A stretch of 64,000 nucleotides of DNA from Oscillospiraceae bacterium (GCA_020024285.1 JAHHTZ010000002.1:1-64000); one strand, 5' to 3'; positions 1 through 9,238 are shown, numbered from the stretch's first letter. Program-made: numbers and translations. The notes: generated by a model not told the origin, from the sequence alone.

Positions 1-13
1 AGCTTCTTCCTTC

Positions 14-45
14 CTCTCAAACCGCATAGTCATGCGGTTTGAGAG
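14..45. repeat. Perfect 14-bp inverted repeat downstream of the first gene
   Basis: Two 14-base arms (14-27 and 32-45) are perfectly complementary around a 4-base AGTC loop. The hairpin starts 9 bases beyond the stop of the minus-strand gene at 54-380, where a terminator is expected. No T-run follows on either strand, so it is not a textbook rho-independent terminator; it may stabilise mRNA ends. Confidence 0.5.
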
Positions 46-53
46 AGAAAAAA

Positions 54-380
54 CTATTTTCTCTTTTCTAATACTTCTTCAATCAATTCTTCCAATATTC
101 CATCATCTGCTATGATCTTTGTCTTATATAGTAACTCAAGGTTGCTTTTTATATATTCTTTTGCAATCTTCGGGATATCTTCTGCATAGATCAGCCTTTT
201 TGTATAACACCTCTCTCCAAAGCTTACGCCCTGCTGCGCCAATGAGTTTAATTGAACCTGCAGCTTCTCCGGATCTTTGATATCCAGTTTTAAGAACACA
301 GTTCGATCGATGCGTTCCCCAATAATAAATGCAGCTGCGATTGCAGTCAGACAAATTGCCAGCATCCATATAAACTCCAT
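54..380 (-). CDS. Hypothetical membrane-anchored protein, 108 aa
   Basis: I do not recognise a family. Residues 4-20 form one hydrophobic helix that would anchor the N-terminus in the membrane. The rest is charged, probably alpha-helical and soluble, ending in a Glu/Lys-rich tail. The ATG at 380 follows a GGGGG-type ribosome site, which supports this start. The gene is transcribed away from sleB and shares the short 381-503 intergenic region with it as a divergent promoter region. It could be a small spore or envelope protein, but nothing in the sequence proves that. Confidence 0.6.
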   Translation of the reverse strand: MEFIWMLAICLTAIAAAFIIGERIDRTVFLKLDIKDPEKLQVQLNSLAQQGVSFGERCYTKRLIYAEDIPKIAKEYIKSNLELLYKTKIIADDGILEELIEEVLEKRK

Positions 381-503
381 CTCAATTCCCCCTTTTTATT
401 TATCTTATGTTTCATTTGTTTTTTGGTGTTTTCTCCTTTTATGGATAAAGTACCCCGGTTTGGGAAAACTCTTACAGATGATATCTGTAAAGGAGGAATT
501 ATT

Positions 504-1217
504 TTGATATCCAAATGGTATCCAGCGATAAAAGCACTTGTATTGCTTGCACTCAATGTATTGATCCTTTTATCCATCCTGCCCGCTCAACAGGCAGAAG
601 CTCCGGCAGAGCAATCGACTCCTGTCGTTTCTCAGTATGGCTCCAAAGGGGACGAGGTCCTGAAAATCCAGCAGAGGCTCAAGGCATGGGGATATTTTGA
701 CGGACCGATCACCGGAAACTACGGTGCTTTGACAACAGAGGCAGTAAAAAAATTTCAGAAGGCACACGGACTTACCCCTGATGGAGTCGCTAATAAAGAA
801 ACCCTTGAAAAAATCGGACTCCCTTCCGGCTCTTCCTCTTCTTCATCCTCTCATGCATCGGTGTCCGATTCGGACTATCATCTTCTTGCCCGCATCATTT
901 CTGCGGAGGCGCGAGGCGAGCCTTATACCGGTCAGGTCGCGGTAGGTGCTGTTGTGCTCAACCGTGTGGAGCATCCGTCTTTTCCCGATTCCGTGGCAGG
1001 TGTTGTGTATCAGCCGGGTGCTTTTACCGCAATCACGGATGGACAAATCAATGAGCCCATCGCAGAATCCTCTTATCGTGCTGCCAAAGAAGCGCTCAAC
1101 GGAAGCGATCCGACCGGCGGTGCAATCTATTACTTCAACCCTGACAAAACATCGAATCGATGGATTCGCTCCCGTCCGGTCATCACACAGATCGGCAGCC
1201 ATCTGTTTTGCAGTTAA
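504..1217 (+). CDS. sleB: Spore cortex-lytic enzyme SleB
   Basis: Lytic enzyme that cuts spore cortex peptidoglycan during germination. I start it at TTG 504, 7 bases after a strong AAAGGAGG; an upstream in-frame ATG at 423 has no ribosome site. The resulting 237-residue protein has a signal or anchor sequence (about 1-33), a peptidoglycan-binding domain (about 44-106, with the family's QQRLKAWGYF and AVKKFQ motifs), an all-serine linker (about 108-118), and a SleB/CwlJ hydrolase domain (about 123-237) that contains the AEARGEP motif with the presumed catalytic Glu near residue 135. The 3' neighbour begins 9 bases downstream, so the two are probably co-transcribed. In Bacillus and many clostridia that neighbour is ypeB, but here it is a DUF4340 protein. 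Confidence 0.9.
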   Translation: MISKWYPAIKALVLLALNVLILLSILPAQQAEAPAEQSTPVVSQYGSKGDEVLKIQQRLKAWGYFDGPITGNYGALTTEAVKKFQKAHGLTPDGVANKETLEKIGLPSGSSSSSSSHASVSDSDYHLLARIISAEARGEPYTGQVAVGAVVLNRVEHPSFPDSVAGVVYQPGAFTAITDGQINEPIAESSYRAAKEALNGSDPTGGAIYYFNPDKTSNRWIRSRPVITQIGSHLFCS

Positions 1218-1226
1218 GGGCATGAT

Positions 1227-2609
1227 ATGAAAAATCAATTTGTCCCACTGGTCACAAGCATTGCTGTGGTGGCATTGCTGTGCTGCTGCGTTGTGCTGTT
1301 ATTATCGATGATGCCTTACCCTGCCGATCCTGCTGCGAAAAAGGAGGAGCAGGAAGCCCCGCCTTCTCCCGTTCTGTTTTCCCTCTCACCCTCGGAGCTT
1401 GATACAATAGAGCTTTGCCAGGGGGAGGAATCTTTTCGCTTTGTGAATATGGGGGATCACCTTGTTTTAGAGGATGAGGAGGAGATCCCGCTCCTTCCGG
1501 ATGCAGAGAAGGAGTTGCTGTCTCTCCTAAAAAATTTCACAATAGAAAAGAAGCTCTCTGCTTTTTCCGAAAACTCTCTTTCGGATTACGGGCTGGATGC
1601 TCCCTTTGCTAAAATTGTAATTACCCCTGTCCAGCTGGAGCCGATCACCCTTTTATTGGGAAACACGGTTGGGGATTCTGAGCAATATCTGACCGATCTG
1701 AATTTTGTCTATCGCGTTTCCTCCAAAGCGGTTGCCCCTCTCCTGCGGTCCAAAACAGACTTTGCCGACCGCGCAGTAACTCCCCAAAAACCAAAAGAGC
1801 TTCAATATGGTGTGCTGCGCCTGAGCGGAAAACGGTATCCAGTGCCCCTTACGATCCGGATGAGCCTTTCAGAAAAGGGGGATTCCTATCATCTGATGAC
1901 TCCGCACGAAGAGCCCTTGCGTGAAGAGTCCTGCCGTCCTCTAATCGACAGCCTGTTCGATCTAACAGCGGATGCTGCGGTTTCCCTCTCACCTACCCCC
2001 GCAGAGCTTCACTCTGTTGGAATGGAGGAACCGTATTGCATGGCAGAATGTGAACTGGATGGAGAGCGATTCTTGCTGCTCTGCTCTGCACCGCAAGAGG
2101 ATGGAACTGTTTTCTTAATGAATGAAGCAATCCCCATCCTCTTTCGCACCGATTCCAAACCGTTGGAATGGCTGTTTACGGATGATGCGATCTTGACTTC
2201 TTCTCTGCTTCTTCCGGTGGAATATGAAGAAACGGCAAAAGTCGTGATTTCTTCTCCATCCGAAACATTTCACTTTACCAAATGGGATGGCCAGGTGCTT
2301 TGCAACGGCAAGCCGATAGACCAAGAGCACTTTCACACGTTTTATACGCAGTCACTTGCAATCTCCCCAAAGAAGCGCGCCATTTCCCCTCCTGCATCCT
2401 CCCATCCACTTCTCACTATTACAATAAGCTACAACAATCCGGAGCGAAAATCAGATACCCTCGCTCTTCTTCCCGGTCCGGATGGATTTGTTTTCCTGTC
2501 CTACAACGGAACGATCGACTTTTTGGCAGACGGAGCCATTCCTTCTGTCCTTCTAAAAAACTGTCACAGTCTTTTGGAAAAAGAACCTCTCTCCCCTTTG
2601 CCGCAATAG
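1227..2609 (+). CDS. Membrane-anchored DUF4340-domain protein downstream of sleB
   Basis: 460 residues with one transmembrane helix (about 7-28), a short acidic/proline linker, and a beta-rich extracytoplasmic part. The stretch around residues 110-190 (SDYGLDAPFAKI, LLLGNTVGDSEQYL, FADRAV) matches the DUF4340 pattern I know from clostridial proteins and from GldG-like ABC accessory proteins. Function is unknown. It lies 9 bases after sleB in the same direction, in the place YpeB normally takes. YpeB is needed in Bacillus to stabilise or localise SleB, so a chaperone or inhibitor role here is a reasonable but unproved inference. The ribosome site is weak, which would suit translational coupling. 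Confidence 0.75.
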   Translation: MKNQFVPLVTSIAVVALLCCCVVLLLSMMPYPADPAAKKEEQEAPPSPVLFSLSPSELDTIELCQGEESFRFVNMGDHLVLEDEEEIPLLPDAEKELLSLLKNFTIEKKLSAFSENSLSDYGLDAPFAKIVITPVQLEPITLLLGNTVGDSEQYLTDLNFVYRVSSKAVAPLLRSKTDFADRAVTPQKPKELQYGVLRLSGKRYPVPLTIRMSLSEKGDSYHLMTPHEEPLREESCRPLIDSLFDLTADAAVSLSPTPAELHSVGMEEPYCMAECELDGERFLLLCSAPQEDGTVFLMNEAIPILFRTDSKPLEWLFTDDAILTSSLLLPVEYEETAKVVISSPSETFHFTKWDGQVLCNGKPIDQEHFHTFYTQSLAISPKKRAISPPASSHPLLTITISYNNPERKSDTLALLPGPDGFVFLSYNGTIDFLADGAIPSVLLKNCHSLLEKEPLSPLPQ

Positions 2610-2727
2610 CTCGATTGTAAAAATTCCTCTCCCTTTGACAAAAACTTTCTTTTTCTTCCTTTCTGTTTATGTTATGATGGTTTTTAGCAGGATAAGAGCT
2701 TTCAAAACAGAAGGAAGGAATTTACTT

Positions 2728-4890
2728 ATGGAATTATATGCTGCACTGGCGCAGGAGCTTGCCATCCCTCAGTGGCAGGTAAAAGCCGCAGTTGACTTGA
2801 TCGATGCAGGCAACACCATTCCTTTTATTGCACGATATCGAAAAGAAGCAACCGGCGCTCTTGATGATACGGCTTTGAGAAAATTGGACGAGCGTTTGAG
2901 CTATCTCAGGAATTTGGAAAGCCGCAAGGAAGAGATCCGCAGCGCGATCGAGGGGCAGGGAAAATGGACCCCGGAATTGGAGCAGGCTCTGGCATCTGCA
3001 AAGACACTGTCCGAAGCAGAGGACCTCTACCGCCCCTACAAGCAAAAACGGCGTACACGGGCTTCTGTAGCGCGAGAACTCGGTCTGGAGCCTTTGGCAG
3101 AGCTTTTGTGGGAGCAATCTCCCGCTCTTGATCCCAAGGCAGAAGCTCTTGCTTTTTGTAAACCGAATGAAGGGATCGAAACAGTGGAACAGGCATTGCA
3201 GGGGGCAATGGATATTCTCGCAGAACGCATCTCCGATGATGCAGATTTGAGAAAAAATCTTCGCATTTTTCTCTGGAAGAATGCACAGATCACTTCATCC
3301 GTCGGAAGCGAGGAAAATGAAGTTTATAAGATGTATCAGTATTTTAGGGAACCTGTGTGTAAAATCGCATCGCACCGTGTTTTGGCGTTGGACCGCGGCG
3401 AGCGGGAAAAAGCGCTGAACGTGTCCATCGAGATGGAGGATGCGCGCTGTATCGACGTTTTGGTGCGCCGCTATATCAAGAATGACAGCCCTGCTGCACA
3501 GCTTGTCCGGGAGTCCTGCGAGGACGGATATCACCGCCTTCTGTTCCCTTCCCTGGAGCGGGAGCTGCGCTCCCTTTTGACAGAGCAGGCATGCCATCAG
3601 GCAATCGGGGTATTTTCTGAAAATCTGACCCATCTGCTGATGCAGCCCCCAATCAAAGGGATGGTTACGATGGGATTTGACCCCGCATATCGTACAGGCT
3701 GCAAAATCGCTGTGGTGGACGAAACGGGAAAGGTGCTTGATACTACCGTAGTTTACCCAACTCCCCCGCAAAACAAAACAGAGGCGGCGAAAAAAACACT
3801 GACCCAGCTCATCCGCCGTCACCATATCGAGTTAATTGCAATCGGCAACGGGACTGCAAGCCGGGAATCCGAAAAATTTGTTGCAGACCTGCTGCGCGAA
3901 CTAAACGAGCCCGTTTCTTATGTCATGGTCAGTGAGGCAGGCGCTTCTGTGTATTCTGCCTCGAAGCTCGGTGCAGAGGAGTTTCCGCAGTACGACGTTT
4001 CCCTGCGAAGCGCAGTTTCCATTGCACGCCGCCTTCAGGACCCACTGTCCGAACTTGTCAAGATCGATCCGAAGGCAATCGGTGTTGGGCAATATCAGCA
4101 TGATATGCCTCCGAAGGAGCTGGGAAGCGCTCTGGAAGGCGTTGTAGAGGATTGTGTAAACAAGGTCGGTGTTGACCTTAACACCGCGAGTCATTCGCTT
4201 TTATCCTATATCGCAGGCATCAACAGCATGGTTGCAAAAAATATCGTTTCCTATCGGGAAGAAAACGGTCCATTCCAAAAGCGCAGTATGCTGCTGAAGG
4301 TCCCGCGCCTCGGCAAAAAAGCCTACGAGCAGGCTGCCGGATTCCTTCGCATTCCCGAAGGGGTCAACGTGCTTGACAACACGGGTGTGCATCCGGAAAG
4401 CTACCTTTGTGCGCAGGAGCTTCTCTCCCTGTGCGGTTATACGCTGGAGGATGTAAAGAAAAACCGCATTGCGGATCTTCGCTCTCACTGTGAAGCATTG
4501 GGCGGTCTGGATGCAGTGGCAGAGCGGCTGCACGTCGGAGCTCCTACCCTCTCCGATATCATAGAGGAGCTTTTGAAACCGGGACGCGATCCGCGCGATG
4601 AGCTTCCCAAACCGATTTTACGCACAGATGTTTTGGAAATGAAGGATCTGGCAGCCGGCATGGAGCTGACCGGAACGGTGCGCAATGTCATTGACTTCGG
4701 CGCCTTTGTTGATATCGGTGTCCACGAAGACGGGCTTGTGCACATCTCTCAGATTTGTGACCATTTTATCCGTCACCCTTCTCAGGTGCTCAAGGTCGGA
4801 GATATTGTGAATGTCAAGGTTTTGGAGGTCGATCTCAAGCGAAAACGAATTTCCCTGACCATGAAGGGTCTGCACCAGAACAACCTGTAA
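2728..4890 (+). CDS. tex: Tex family RNA-binding transcription accessory protein
   Basis: Cytoplasmic nucleic-acid-binding protein of the Tex/Spt6 family, linked to transcription and RNA turnover. The 720 residues show the expected order: helical N-terminal Tex domain (ARYRKEATGALD near 25-40), YqgF/RNase H-like domain (about 320-450; GFDPAYRTGCKIAVVD), helix-hairpin-helix part (about 480-570; VGVDLNTAS), and C-terminal S1 domain (about 645-714; DFGAFVDIGVHEDGLVHIS). I start at ATG 2728, behind GGAAGGAA; an open frame from 2635 would add 31 hydrophobic residues foreign to the family and is rejected. A hairpin terminator follows at 4899. Confidence 0.95.
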   Translation: MELYAALAQELAIPQWQVKAAVDLIDAGNTIPFIARYRKEATGALDDTALRKLDERLSYLRNLESRKEEIRSAIEGQGKWTPELEQALASAKTLSEAEDLYRPYKQKRRTRASVARELGLEPLAELLWEQSPALDPKAEALAFCKPNEGIETVEQALQGAMDILAERISDDADLRKNLRIFLWKNAQITSSVGSEENEVYKMYQYFREPVCKIASHRVLALDRGEREKALNVSIEMEDARCIDVLVRRYIKNDSPAAQLVRESCEDGYHRLLFPSLERELRSLLTEQACHQAIGVFSENLTHLLMQPPIKGMVTMGFDPAYRTGCKIAVVDETGKVLDTTVVYPTPPQNKTEAAKKTLTQLIRRHHIELIAIGNGTASRESEKFVADLLRELNEPVSYVMVSEAGASVYSASKLGAEEFPQYDVSLRSAVSIARRLQDPLSELVKIDPKAIGVGQYQHDMPPKELGSALEGVVEDCVNKVGVDLNTASHSLLSYIAGINSMVAKNIVSYREENGPFQKRSMLLKVPRLGKKAYEQAAGFLRIPEGVNVLDNTGVHPESYLCAQELLSLCGYTLEDVKKNRIADLRSHCEALGGLDAVAERLHVGAPTLSDIIEELLKPGRDPRDELPKPILRTDVLEMKDLAAGMELTGTVRNVIDFGAFVDIGVHEDGLVHISQICDHFIRHPSQVLKVGDIVNVKVLEVDLKRKRISLTMKGLHQNNL

Positions 4891-4898
4891 AATAAAAC

Positions 4899-4943
4899 AA
4901 ACAAACCTGCCTCCTTTTGTATAGGGTGCCGGTTTGTTTTTTT
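4899..4943 (+). terminator. Rho-independent terminator after tex
   Basis: Arms AAACAAACC (4899-4907) and GGTTTGTTT (4931-4939) pair and run directly into a T-stretch. It lies 9 bases past the tex stop. Confidence 0.75.
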
Positions 4944-5051
4944 AATACAACAAATTTCCTGTTTTTCTTTTTCATCCATGCTCTTTTTGATATACTGTTC
5001 TTATCAAACTGCAAGATAAGTTTTGATCGATTTTTAAGGAAGTGAATTGAT

Positions 5052-5492
5052 ATGCTCTTTTTCCCTTCGCAGCTTCTCCTGCTTTGGAGGCTGCGTCTGC
5101 TGTTGCTTACGATCCCGTTTGCTCTCATTAACGGGTTTTTATATTATCTGAATTCCTCGCTCTTTTTGCTCTTAACGGCTTTGTGGTGTTCTGCCATCGT
5201 TCTGTTGTATGCAGTCTATTTGCCCATGCTATATAAAAAATCCAAATACCTTGTGACAGAGCAGGAGGTCCATCTGCAAAGCGGAGTATTTTTTTCGTAT
5301 CAAAAGAAAATACTGATTTCCAACATACAGTATATCATTTTGATTCAAACACCCTTGCAGCATCTCCTCCATATTGCATCCCTTCGTATTATGTCTGCCG
5401 GCGGGTCGCTTCGTTTGTCCGGTCTGCCCCTTCAGACTGCACAGCATTTGCTAAACCAGCTTTCACACGAAATGGAGATGAAGAAACGATGA
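5052..5492 (+). CDS. YdbS-like membrane PH-domain protein
   Basis: 146 residues: two hydrophobic helices (about 10-31 and 34-58) followed by a bacterial PH-like domain (bPH_2/DUF304) from about residue 63, with the typical KYLVTEQEVHLQSGVF opening. The architecture matches YdbS of Bacillus. Its stop overlaps the start of the larger YdbT-like gene by 4 bases (ATGA), so the two are translationally coupled and probably act together in the membrane. In Bacillus, YdbS and YdbT confer resistance to an antimicrobial from a rival species; whether that holds here is unknown. The ATG at 5052 follows a GGAAGTGA site. Confidence 0.8.
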   Translation: MLFFPSQLLLLWRLRLLLLTIPFALINGFLYYLNSSLFLLLTALWCSAIVLLYAVYLPMLYKKSKYLVTEQEVHLQSGVFFSYQKKILISNIQYIILIQTPLQHLLHIASLRIMSAGGSLRLSGLPLQTAQHLLNQLSHEMEMKKR

Positions 5493-6943
5493 ATACTCCT
5501 CAGGAAACCTTTCGCCCTCATCCCATTTATATTGTCCATATTCTGAGAAAATTTCTTTTCATTTTGCTGATTCCCCTCATCCGCAGCATTTTTCATGCAA
5601 TCACAGGGCAATTATCGACTTGGACACAGGGGATCTGGATCGATCTTCTGATTTTATTTTTGTTCTTCTTTGTCGGATTTTCCCTATGGATGGCATTCAA
5701 AATCACCGTGACTCCTGCATCGCTTTTCGTTGAGCAGGGCATTTTGTTTCGCCGTGTGGTTGCGATCCCCCTCAACCGCCTCACCTGCCTTACCAAAGTA
5801 TGTTATTTCTATCTAAAGCCTCTTCGTGCCGCACGGCTTCGCATCGATACTCCCGGCGGACGTATCCCTCAGGCTGATCTTGTCTTAACCATCTCCCTGA
5901 GGGACTGGGAGAAGATACGTTCCCTGTTTGAGCCTGTCACCAAGGAAATGAAGTTTTCAAAAATATATATTCCAAAGGATTCGTATATTTTTCTGCTCTC
6001 TGCCCTGACTTCCAATTCCTTTGCCGGGGTCATTCTTCTTTCCACCCTGATCACCCAAATGGGCAACCTGCTGGGGTCAGAATTTTCCGAACGGATTTAC
6101 GGCGCCTTTGAGGATACAACACGCTTTCTTGCAGTAGGCATCCCGCCCTTTGCCGTTGCGTTTGCTGTTTTACTGCTGTTTGGGTGGATCTACAGCTTTG
6201 CGCTCCACGCGATACGCCACCAAAATCTCACGATACGGCGCACCTCCTCCATGCTGGAGATCAAAGGCGGACTTTTTACAAAGCGCGCCTACTTTCTTTC
6301 CCGCGCTCAAATCGGCTTTTTAGACATCCGGCAAACTGTTTTGACAAAAATGCTGCATGTCTATTCTGTTTTTGTCTATACCATCGGCTACCGCAAATAC
6401 AACGATGATCTTGATTCCATTGTTCCCTTTGCCGATTTTAAAAACCTGCGAAACAGTCTGTCGCTGCTCCTTCCCGAATACCGCCTTTCTGATAAACAGG
6501 TTTTCCCCAAAACTTCGTTTATAAAATGCCCTCCCATACCTATGTTTCCTCTTTGGACCTGTGTCCTGATCCCAGTGCTCACATTGATGCTTGCAAACTT
6601 ATTTTCCTCCTGGCGATCTGTGATCTTATGGGGCTCTCTTTTCTGCGAGATCCCGGCACTTTGGTATTTGATGGTGCGATTTATGGATGGATTCAGCTCC
6701 GGGATCTCCATCAACGGAACCTGTTGGACACTTCGATATTCAAAAAAATTTCACTTTCATACGGTTTTGATCGAAAGAGATAAAATATCCAATATCGTTC
6801 TTTTTCAGACACCTTTTCAAAAGTGGAGCGGTCGCTGCTACTTTATTTTGTATTCTTATACAGAGCGGCGCAATATCCATTTGATCCGCAATCTGCCGTT
6901 TTTGGAAACACAGGAATTTTTGCGCAAGCATCATTTTTGCTGA
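5489..6943 (+). CDS. YdbT-like membrane protein with repeated PH domains
   Basis: 484 residues. Hydrophobic helices (about 15-45, 50-75, 160-185, 205-240, 340-370, 375-400) alternate with three bPH_2-like modules (about 75-150, 240-320, 400-480). The modules share the pattern of a short membrane-proximal strand, then LFVEQGILFRR or LEIKGGLFTKR. This is the YdbT architecture. Translation is coupled to the upstream YdbS-like gene by an ATGA overlap. Molecular function is not established; a complex of the two proteins at the cytoplasmic membrane is the likely arrangement. Confidence 0.82.
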   Translation: MNTPQETFRPHPIYIVHILRKFLFILLIPLIRSIFHAITGQLSTWTQGIWIDLLILFLFFFVGFSLWMAFKITVTPASLFVEQGILFRRVVAIPLNRLTCLTKVCYFYLKPLRAARLRIDTPGGRIPQADLVLTISLRDWEKIRSLFEPVTKEMKFSKIYIPKDSYIFLLSALTSNSFAGVILLSTLITQMGNLLGSEFSERIYGAFEDTTRFLAVGIPPFAVAFAVLLLFGWIYSFALHAIRHQNLTIRRTSSMLEIKGGLFTKRAYFLSRAQIGFLDIRQTVLTKMLHVYSVFVYTIGYRKYNDDLDSIVPFADFKNLRNSLSLLLPEYRLSDKQVFPKTSFIKCPPIPMFPLWTCVLIPVLTLMLANLFSSWRSVILWGSLFCEIPALWYLMVRFMDGFSSGISINGTCWTLRYSKKFHFHTVLIERDKISNIVLFQTPFQKWSGRCYFILYSYTERRNIHLIRNLPFLETQEFLRKHHFC

Positions 6944-6988
6944 TGTAAAAATGGGAACTTTTGCATCATGAGAATCGATATTGTATTC

Positions 6989-7017
6989 TTGTTTCTTAAA
7001 TTATATTCATGTATAAT
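6989..7017 (+). promoter_or_regulatory. Predicted vegetative promoter for the gene at 7117
   Basis: TTGTTT (6989-6994) and TATAAT (7012-7017) are separated by exactly 17 bases. The start codon at 7117 would leave a leader of about 90 bases, in which I see no clear riboswitch. Confidence 0.55.
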
Positions 7018-7116
7018 GAATGTATTCTCATCACTGTTTTATTTTAAGGACATAACATTTCTGACTGCTTTCGAAATCGGTGATATCATAAACAACTAAG
7101 AATAGGGTGTTTCTCC

Positions 7117-8016
7117 ATGGAATATAAAAAAGATCCGGCTTTTTGGATCAAAATTTTGATTTCTTTTTTTCTTGTTCAAACCATTGGCTTTCTGTTTTTA
7201 TCCATTTATCTCGTTGCTCAGTTTCATTCCCTGCAAAGCTCTTTGAAGCAAACACAGGACTTAGTGGATGCAAGGATTGTTTCTGTCGGGCAGGAAATGG
7301 AAAATGTCTTGAGCAAACAAACAAGTCTGACCTCCAATTTTCATTACACGCTCCAGCCTGCTCCCCGCGGGAAAATCTTGCTGACCATGACTGCCAATCT
7401 CAAAAGCTACACCAACGGCTCTGCCGTTTCATTCGCGGTTACTGCCGACAACGGAGAAACCTTCCTTGTAAAAACCAATATTTCCAACAATACCCTGACT
7501 GCCTCTGTCACGCTGCCCCTATGCAATACCATCAACATTGGTCTTGTCATCACTGACAATCAAAACACGCTCTCGCAGTCCCTTGCTGAAATCAAGGATG
7601 CCGCAAGCTGCCTTACTTCCCATCTCTATCTTACCCCGGACCTTGCTGTGAAGCAGGAGGGCTCTGATTTGTTTTTATCCGGGAGCTATACCCTGTTAAA
7701 CGAATACACGCTCGATGAGCAGCAGCTTGATATGGTTCGACTGGAGATCACGCAAGGGGAAGCTTCTCTTCATACCTTCTATTTTTCTCAGGATTTTCAA
7801 AACGACCTTTCCGATCATCAGGATCTCCATATGCTTCTGTTTGAACGAATCAAAATCGTTCCGAACGGCAACGCTCCCATCTATCTTTCTGTGCGGGCAC
7901 GCGATAAGGGAGGGTATGAATATTATTCAACCTGTCAGCAGATCCGGCTCAACTCCTCCGGCGTTGCATCTCCGCCCGACCTTTTGGATGCAGATTTTCA
8001 CCTGAATGACAACTAA
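7117..8016 (+). CDS. Hypothetical membrane-anchored extracytoplasmic protein, 299 aa
   Basis: I do not recognise a family. One transmembrane helix (about 13-34) is followed by a short coiled stretch rich in Gln and Ser (about 36-70), then a long, Thr/Ser/Asn-rich, beta-strand-like region outside the membrane. The pattern FHYTLQPAPRGKILLTMTA resembles Ig-like or CalX-like sandwich folds, but no motif is decisive. The ATG at 7117 follows a GGGTG site. The gene has its own promoter and a strong terminator, so it is a single-gene unit. Confidence 0.65.
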   Translation: MEYKKDPAFWIKILISFFLVQTIGFLFLSIYLVAQFHSLQSSLKQTQDLVDARIVSVGQEMENVLSKQTSLTSNFHYTLQPAPRGKILLTMTANLKSYTNGSAVSFAVTADNGETFLVKTNISNNTLTASVTLPLCNTINIGLVITDNQNTLSQSLAEIKDAASCLTSHLYLTPDLAVKQEGSDLFLSGSYTLLNEYTLDEQQLDMVRLEITQGEASLHTFYFSQDFQNDLSDHQDLHMLLFERIKIVPNGNAPIYLSVRARDKGGYEYYSTCQQIRLNSSGVASPPDLLDADFHLNDN

Positions 8017-8046
8017 ATTTTAACGCTCTGCTTTTTACAGCAAAAT

Positions 8047-8084
8047 GGATGATGTGATAGGATCACATCATCCCTTTCTTTTTT
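8047..8084 (+). terminator. Rho-independent terminator
   Basis: A 12-bp perfect stem (8047-8058 with 8062-8073) with a 3-base loop runs into CTTTCTTTTTT on the plus strand. It ends the transcript of the gene at 7117-8016. Confidence 0.9.
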
Positions 8085-8151
8085 GAAATTGCAGCAAGCT
8101 GTCCACTCAGTTTTTATATCATGTTACTTTTATTGCTAAAGCGAAACCATC

Positions 8152-8979
8152 TTATTCCCAATCTACGGGCAATGGCGCTGATAATAAATCGTTTGATATG
8201 GTTTCATTTTGGCATCCGATCAAAATATCGGAATAGAATCCGTTTTGCCGAAACCATCCCAAGGCTCCATCCTTACGAAACAGGATGATATTTGTGTCAT
8301 TTTTATATTCTTTCAATATCTCGAATTTCCCTTGAAAAATTTCGCTCAGCATTTTATCGGGAGATAATGTATCGCGCAGTTCTCCCTTGATTTTACCCTT
8401 TTTCTCAATCGGCATTTGCGTGATGGCTTTTACAACCAAACGATCCAGAGCATAGCAAAGGAAGTTTTCCCCTCCCCAGCTGCAGCTCCACTGCTTTTTA
8501 TGGTAACTCATCAAAGCACCATACTTTAGAGAAAGTGCAGCAGGAGTTCTTTTGATCTTGTAAAAAACAAGGTTCTCTCCCTCAATATATAATTCATTCA
8601 GCGGTAAAAAGCGTTCTGCTCCGCATGTAAAGTCATTGCACTGGGAGAGCGCCGAATACAAGAGCTTCATCTCCTGCGGAAGCGTGATGCCCAATCTTCG
8701 TTCTGTTTCTTCAAAGTCTGTTTCTCTCCCAGTTTGAATATTCAAACACTCCATGATCGTTCCCAATGCTTTCTGAAACCCGATGAGCTCCTGTTGCGTT
8801 GCGGCGTGGTTGTCCCAAAAACGAACTGCATAATCATCGTCGCAAAACGGAACATCCGTTTTAATGCATTCGGGGTCTGCTTTGCACATCAAAAAGCGGT
8901 AGGAAGCCTGATTTCTTGGATGCATACCATAATAAATATAGGGACCCAACGCATAAAATCCCTGTTCCATCTCTACCAT
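8152..8979 (-). CDS. SMI1/KNR4 (SUKH) domain protein
   Basis: 275 residues. The middle part carries the SUKH core pattern: an FEETERRLGITLPQEMKLLY helix, then a Cys-containing turn and FLPLNELY (about residues 90-140). SUKH proteins are often immunity proteins against contact-dependent or polymorphic toxins, but no toxin gene is visible within several kb, so it is an orphan. I start at ATG 8979, 7 bases after AAAGGA; an in-frame ATG at 9009 has no site. The flanks are a plus-strand terminator (8047) and the tRNA operon terminator (9092), so it stands alone. Confidence 0.75.
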   Translation of the reverse strand: MVEMEQGFYALGPYIYYGMHPRNQASYRFLMCKADPECIKTDVPFCDDDYAVRFWDNHAATQQELIGFQKALGTIMECLNIQTGRETDFEETERRLGITLPQEMKLLYSALSQCNDFTCGAERFLPLNELYIEGENLVFYKIKRTPAALSLKYGALMSYHKKQWSCSWGGENFLCYALDRLVVKAITQMPIEKKGKIKGELRDTLSPDKMLSEIFQGKFEILKEYKNDTNIILFRKDGALGWFRQNGFYSDILIGCQNETISNDLLSAPLPVDWE

Positions 8980-9091
8980 AAAAATATTCCTTTCTGTAAA
9001 AAACCACACATTTTTCGATAGGTAAACTCAAAAATCATTTTCATCAATATTCTTTTGCCAAGGGGAGGAGATGATTATTTTTAACTATAAC

Positions 9092-9123
9092 AAAAAGACT
9101 GTTTCTAACGAAACAGTCTTTTT
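9092..9123 (-). terminator. Terminator of the tRNA-Met/tRNA-Glu operon
   Basis: Perfect 14-bp stem (9092-9105 with 9110-9123), TAAC loop, U-run on both strands. It begins directly after the encoded CCA of tRNA-Glu. Confidence 0.88.
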
Positions 9124-9198
9124 TGGTGACCCGTGCGAGAATCGAACTCGCGATACCGCCGTGAAAGGGCGGTGTCTTAACCGCTTGACCAACGGGCC
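9124..9198 (-). tRNA. tRNA-Glu (anticodon UUC)
   Basis: The minus strand folds as a complete cloverleaf: acceptor GGCCCGU/ACGGGUC, anticodon stem CCGCC/GGCGG with loop CUUUCAC, T-loop GUUCGAUUC, and encoded CCA. It is the second gene of a two-tRNA operon. Confidence 0.96.
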
Positions 9199-9238
9199 TT
9201 TTATATATATAAACTCTCAATCGAAAGTTTTTATCAAA

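Noticed and set aside
2635..2728. TTGACA at 2635 as a tex promoter, and an N-terminal extension of Tex
   Set aside because: The nearest TATAAT-like boxes lie 27 or more bases away, too far for a vegetative promoter; the extension is hydrophobic and not seen in Tex proteins.
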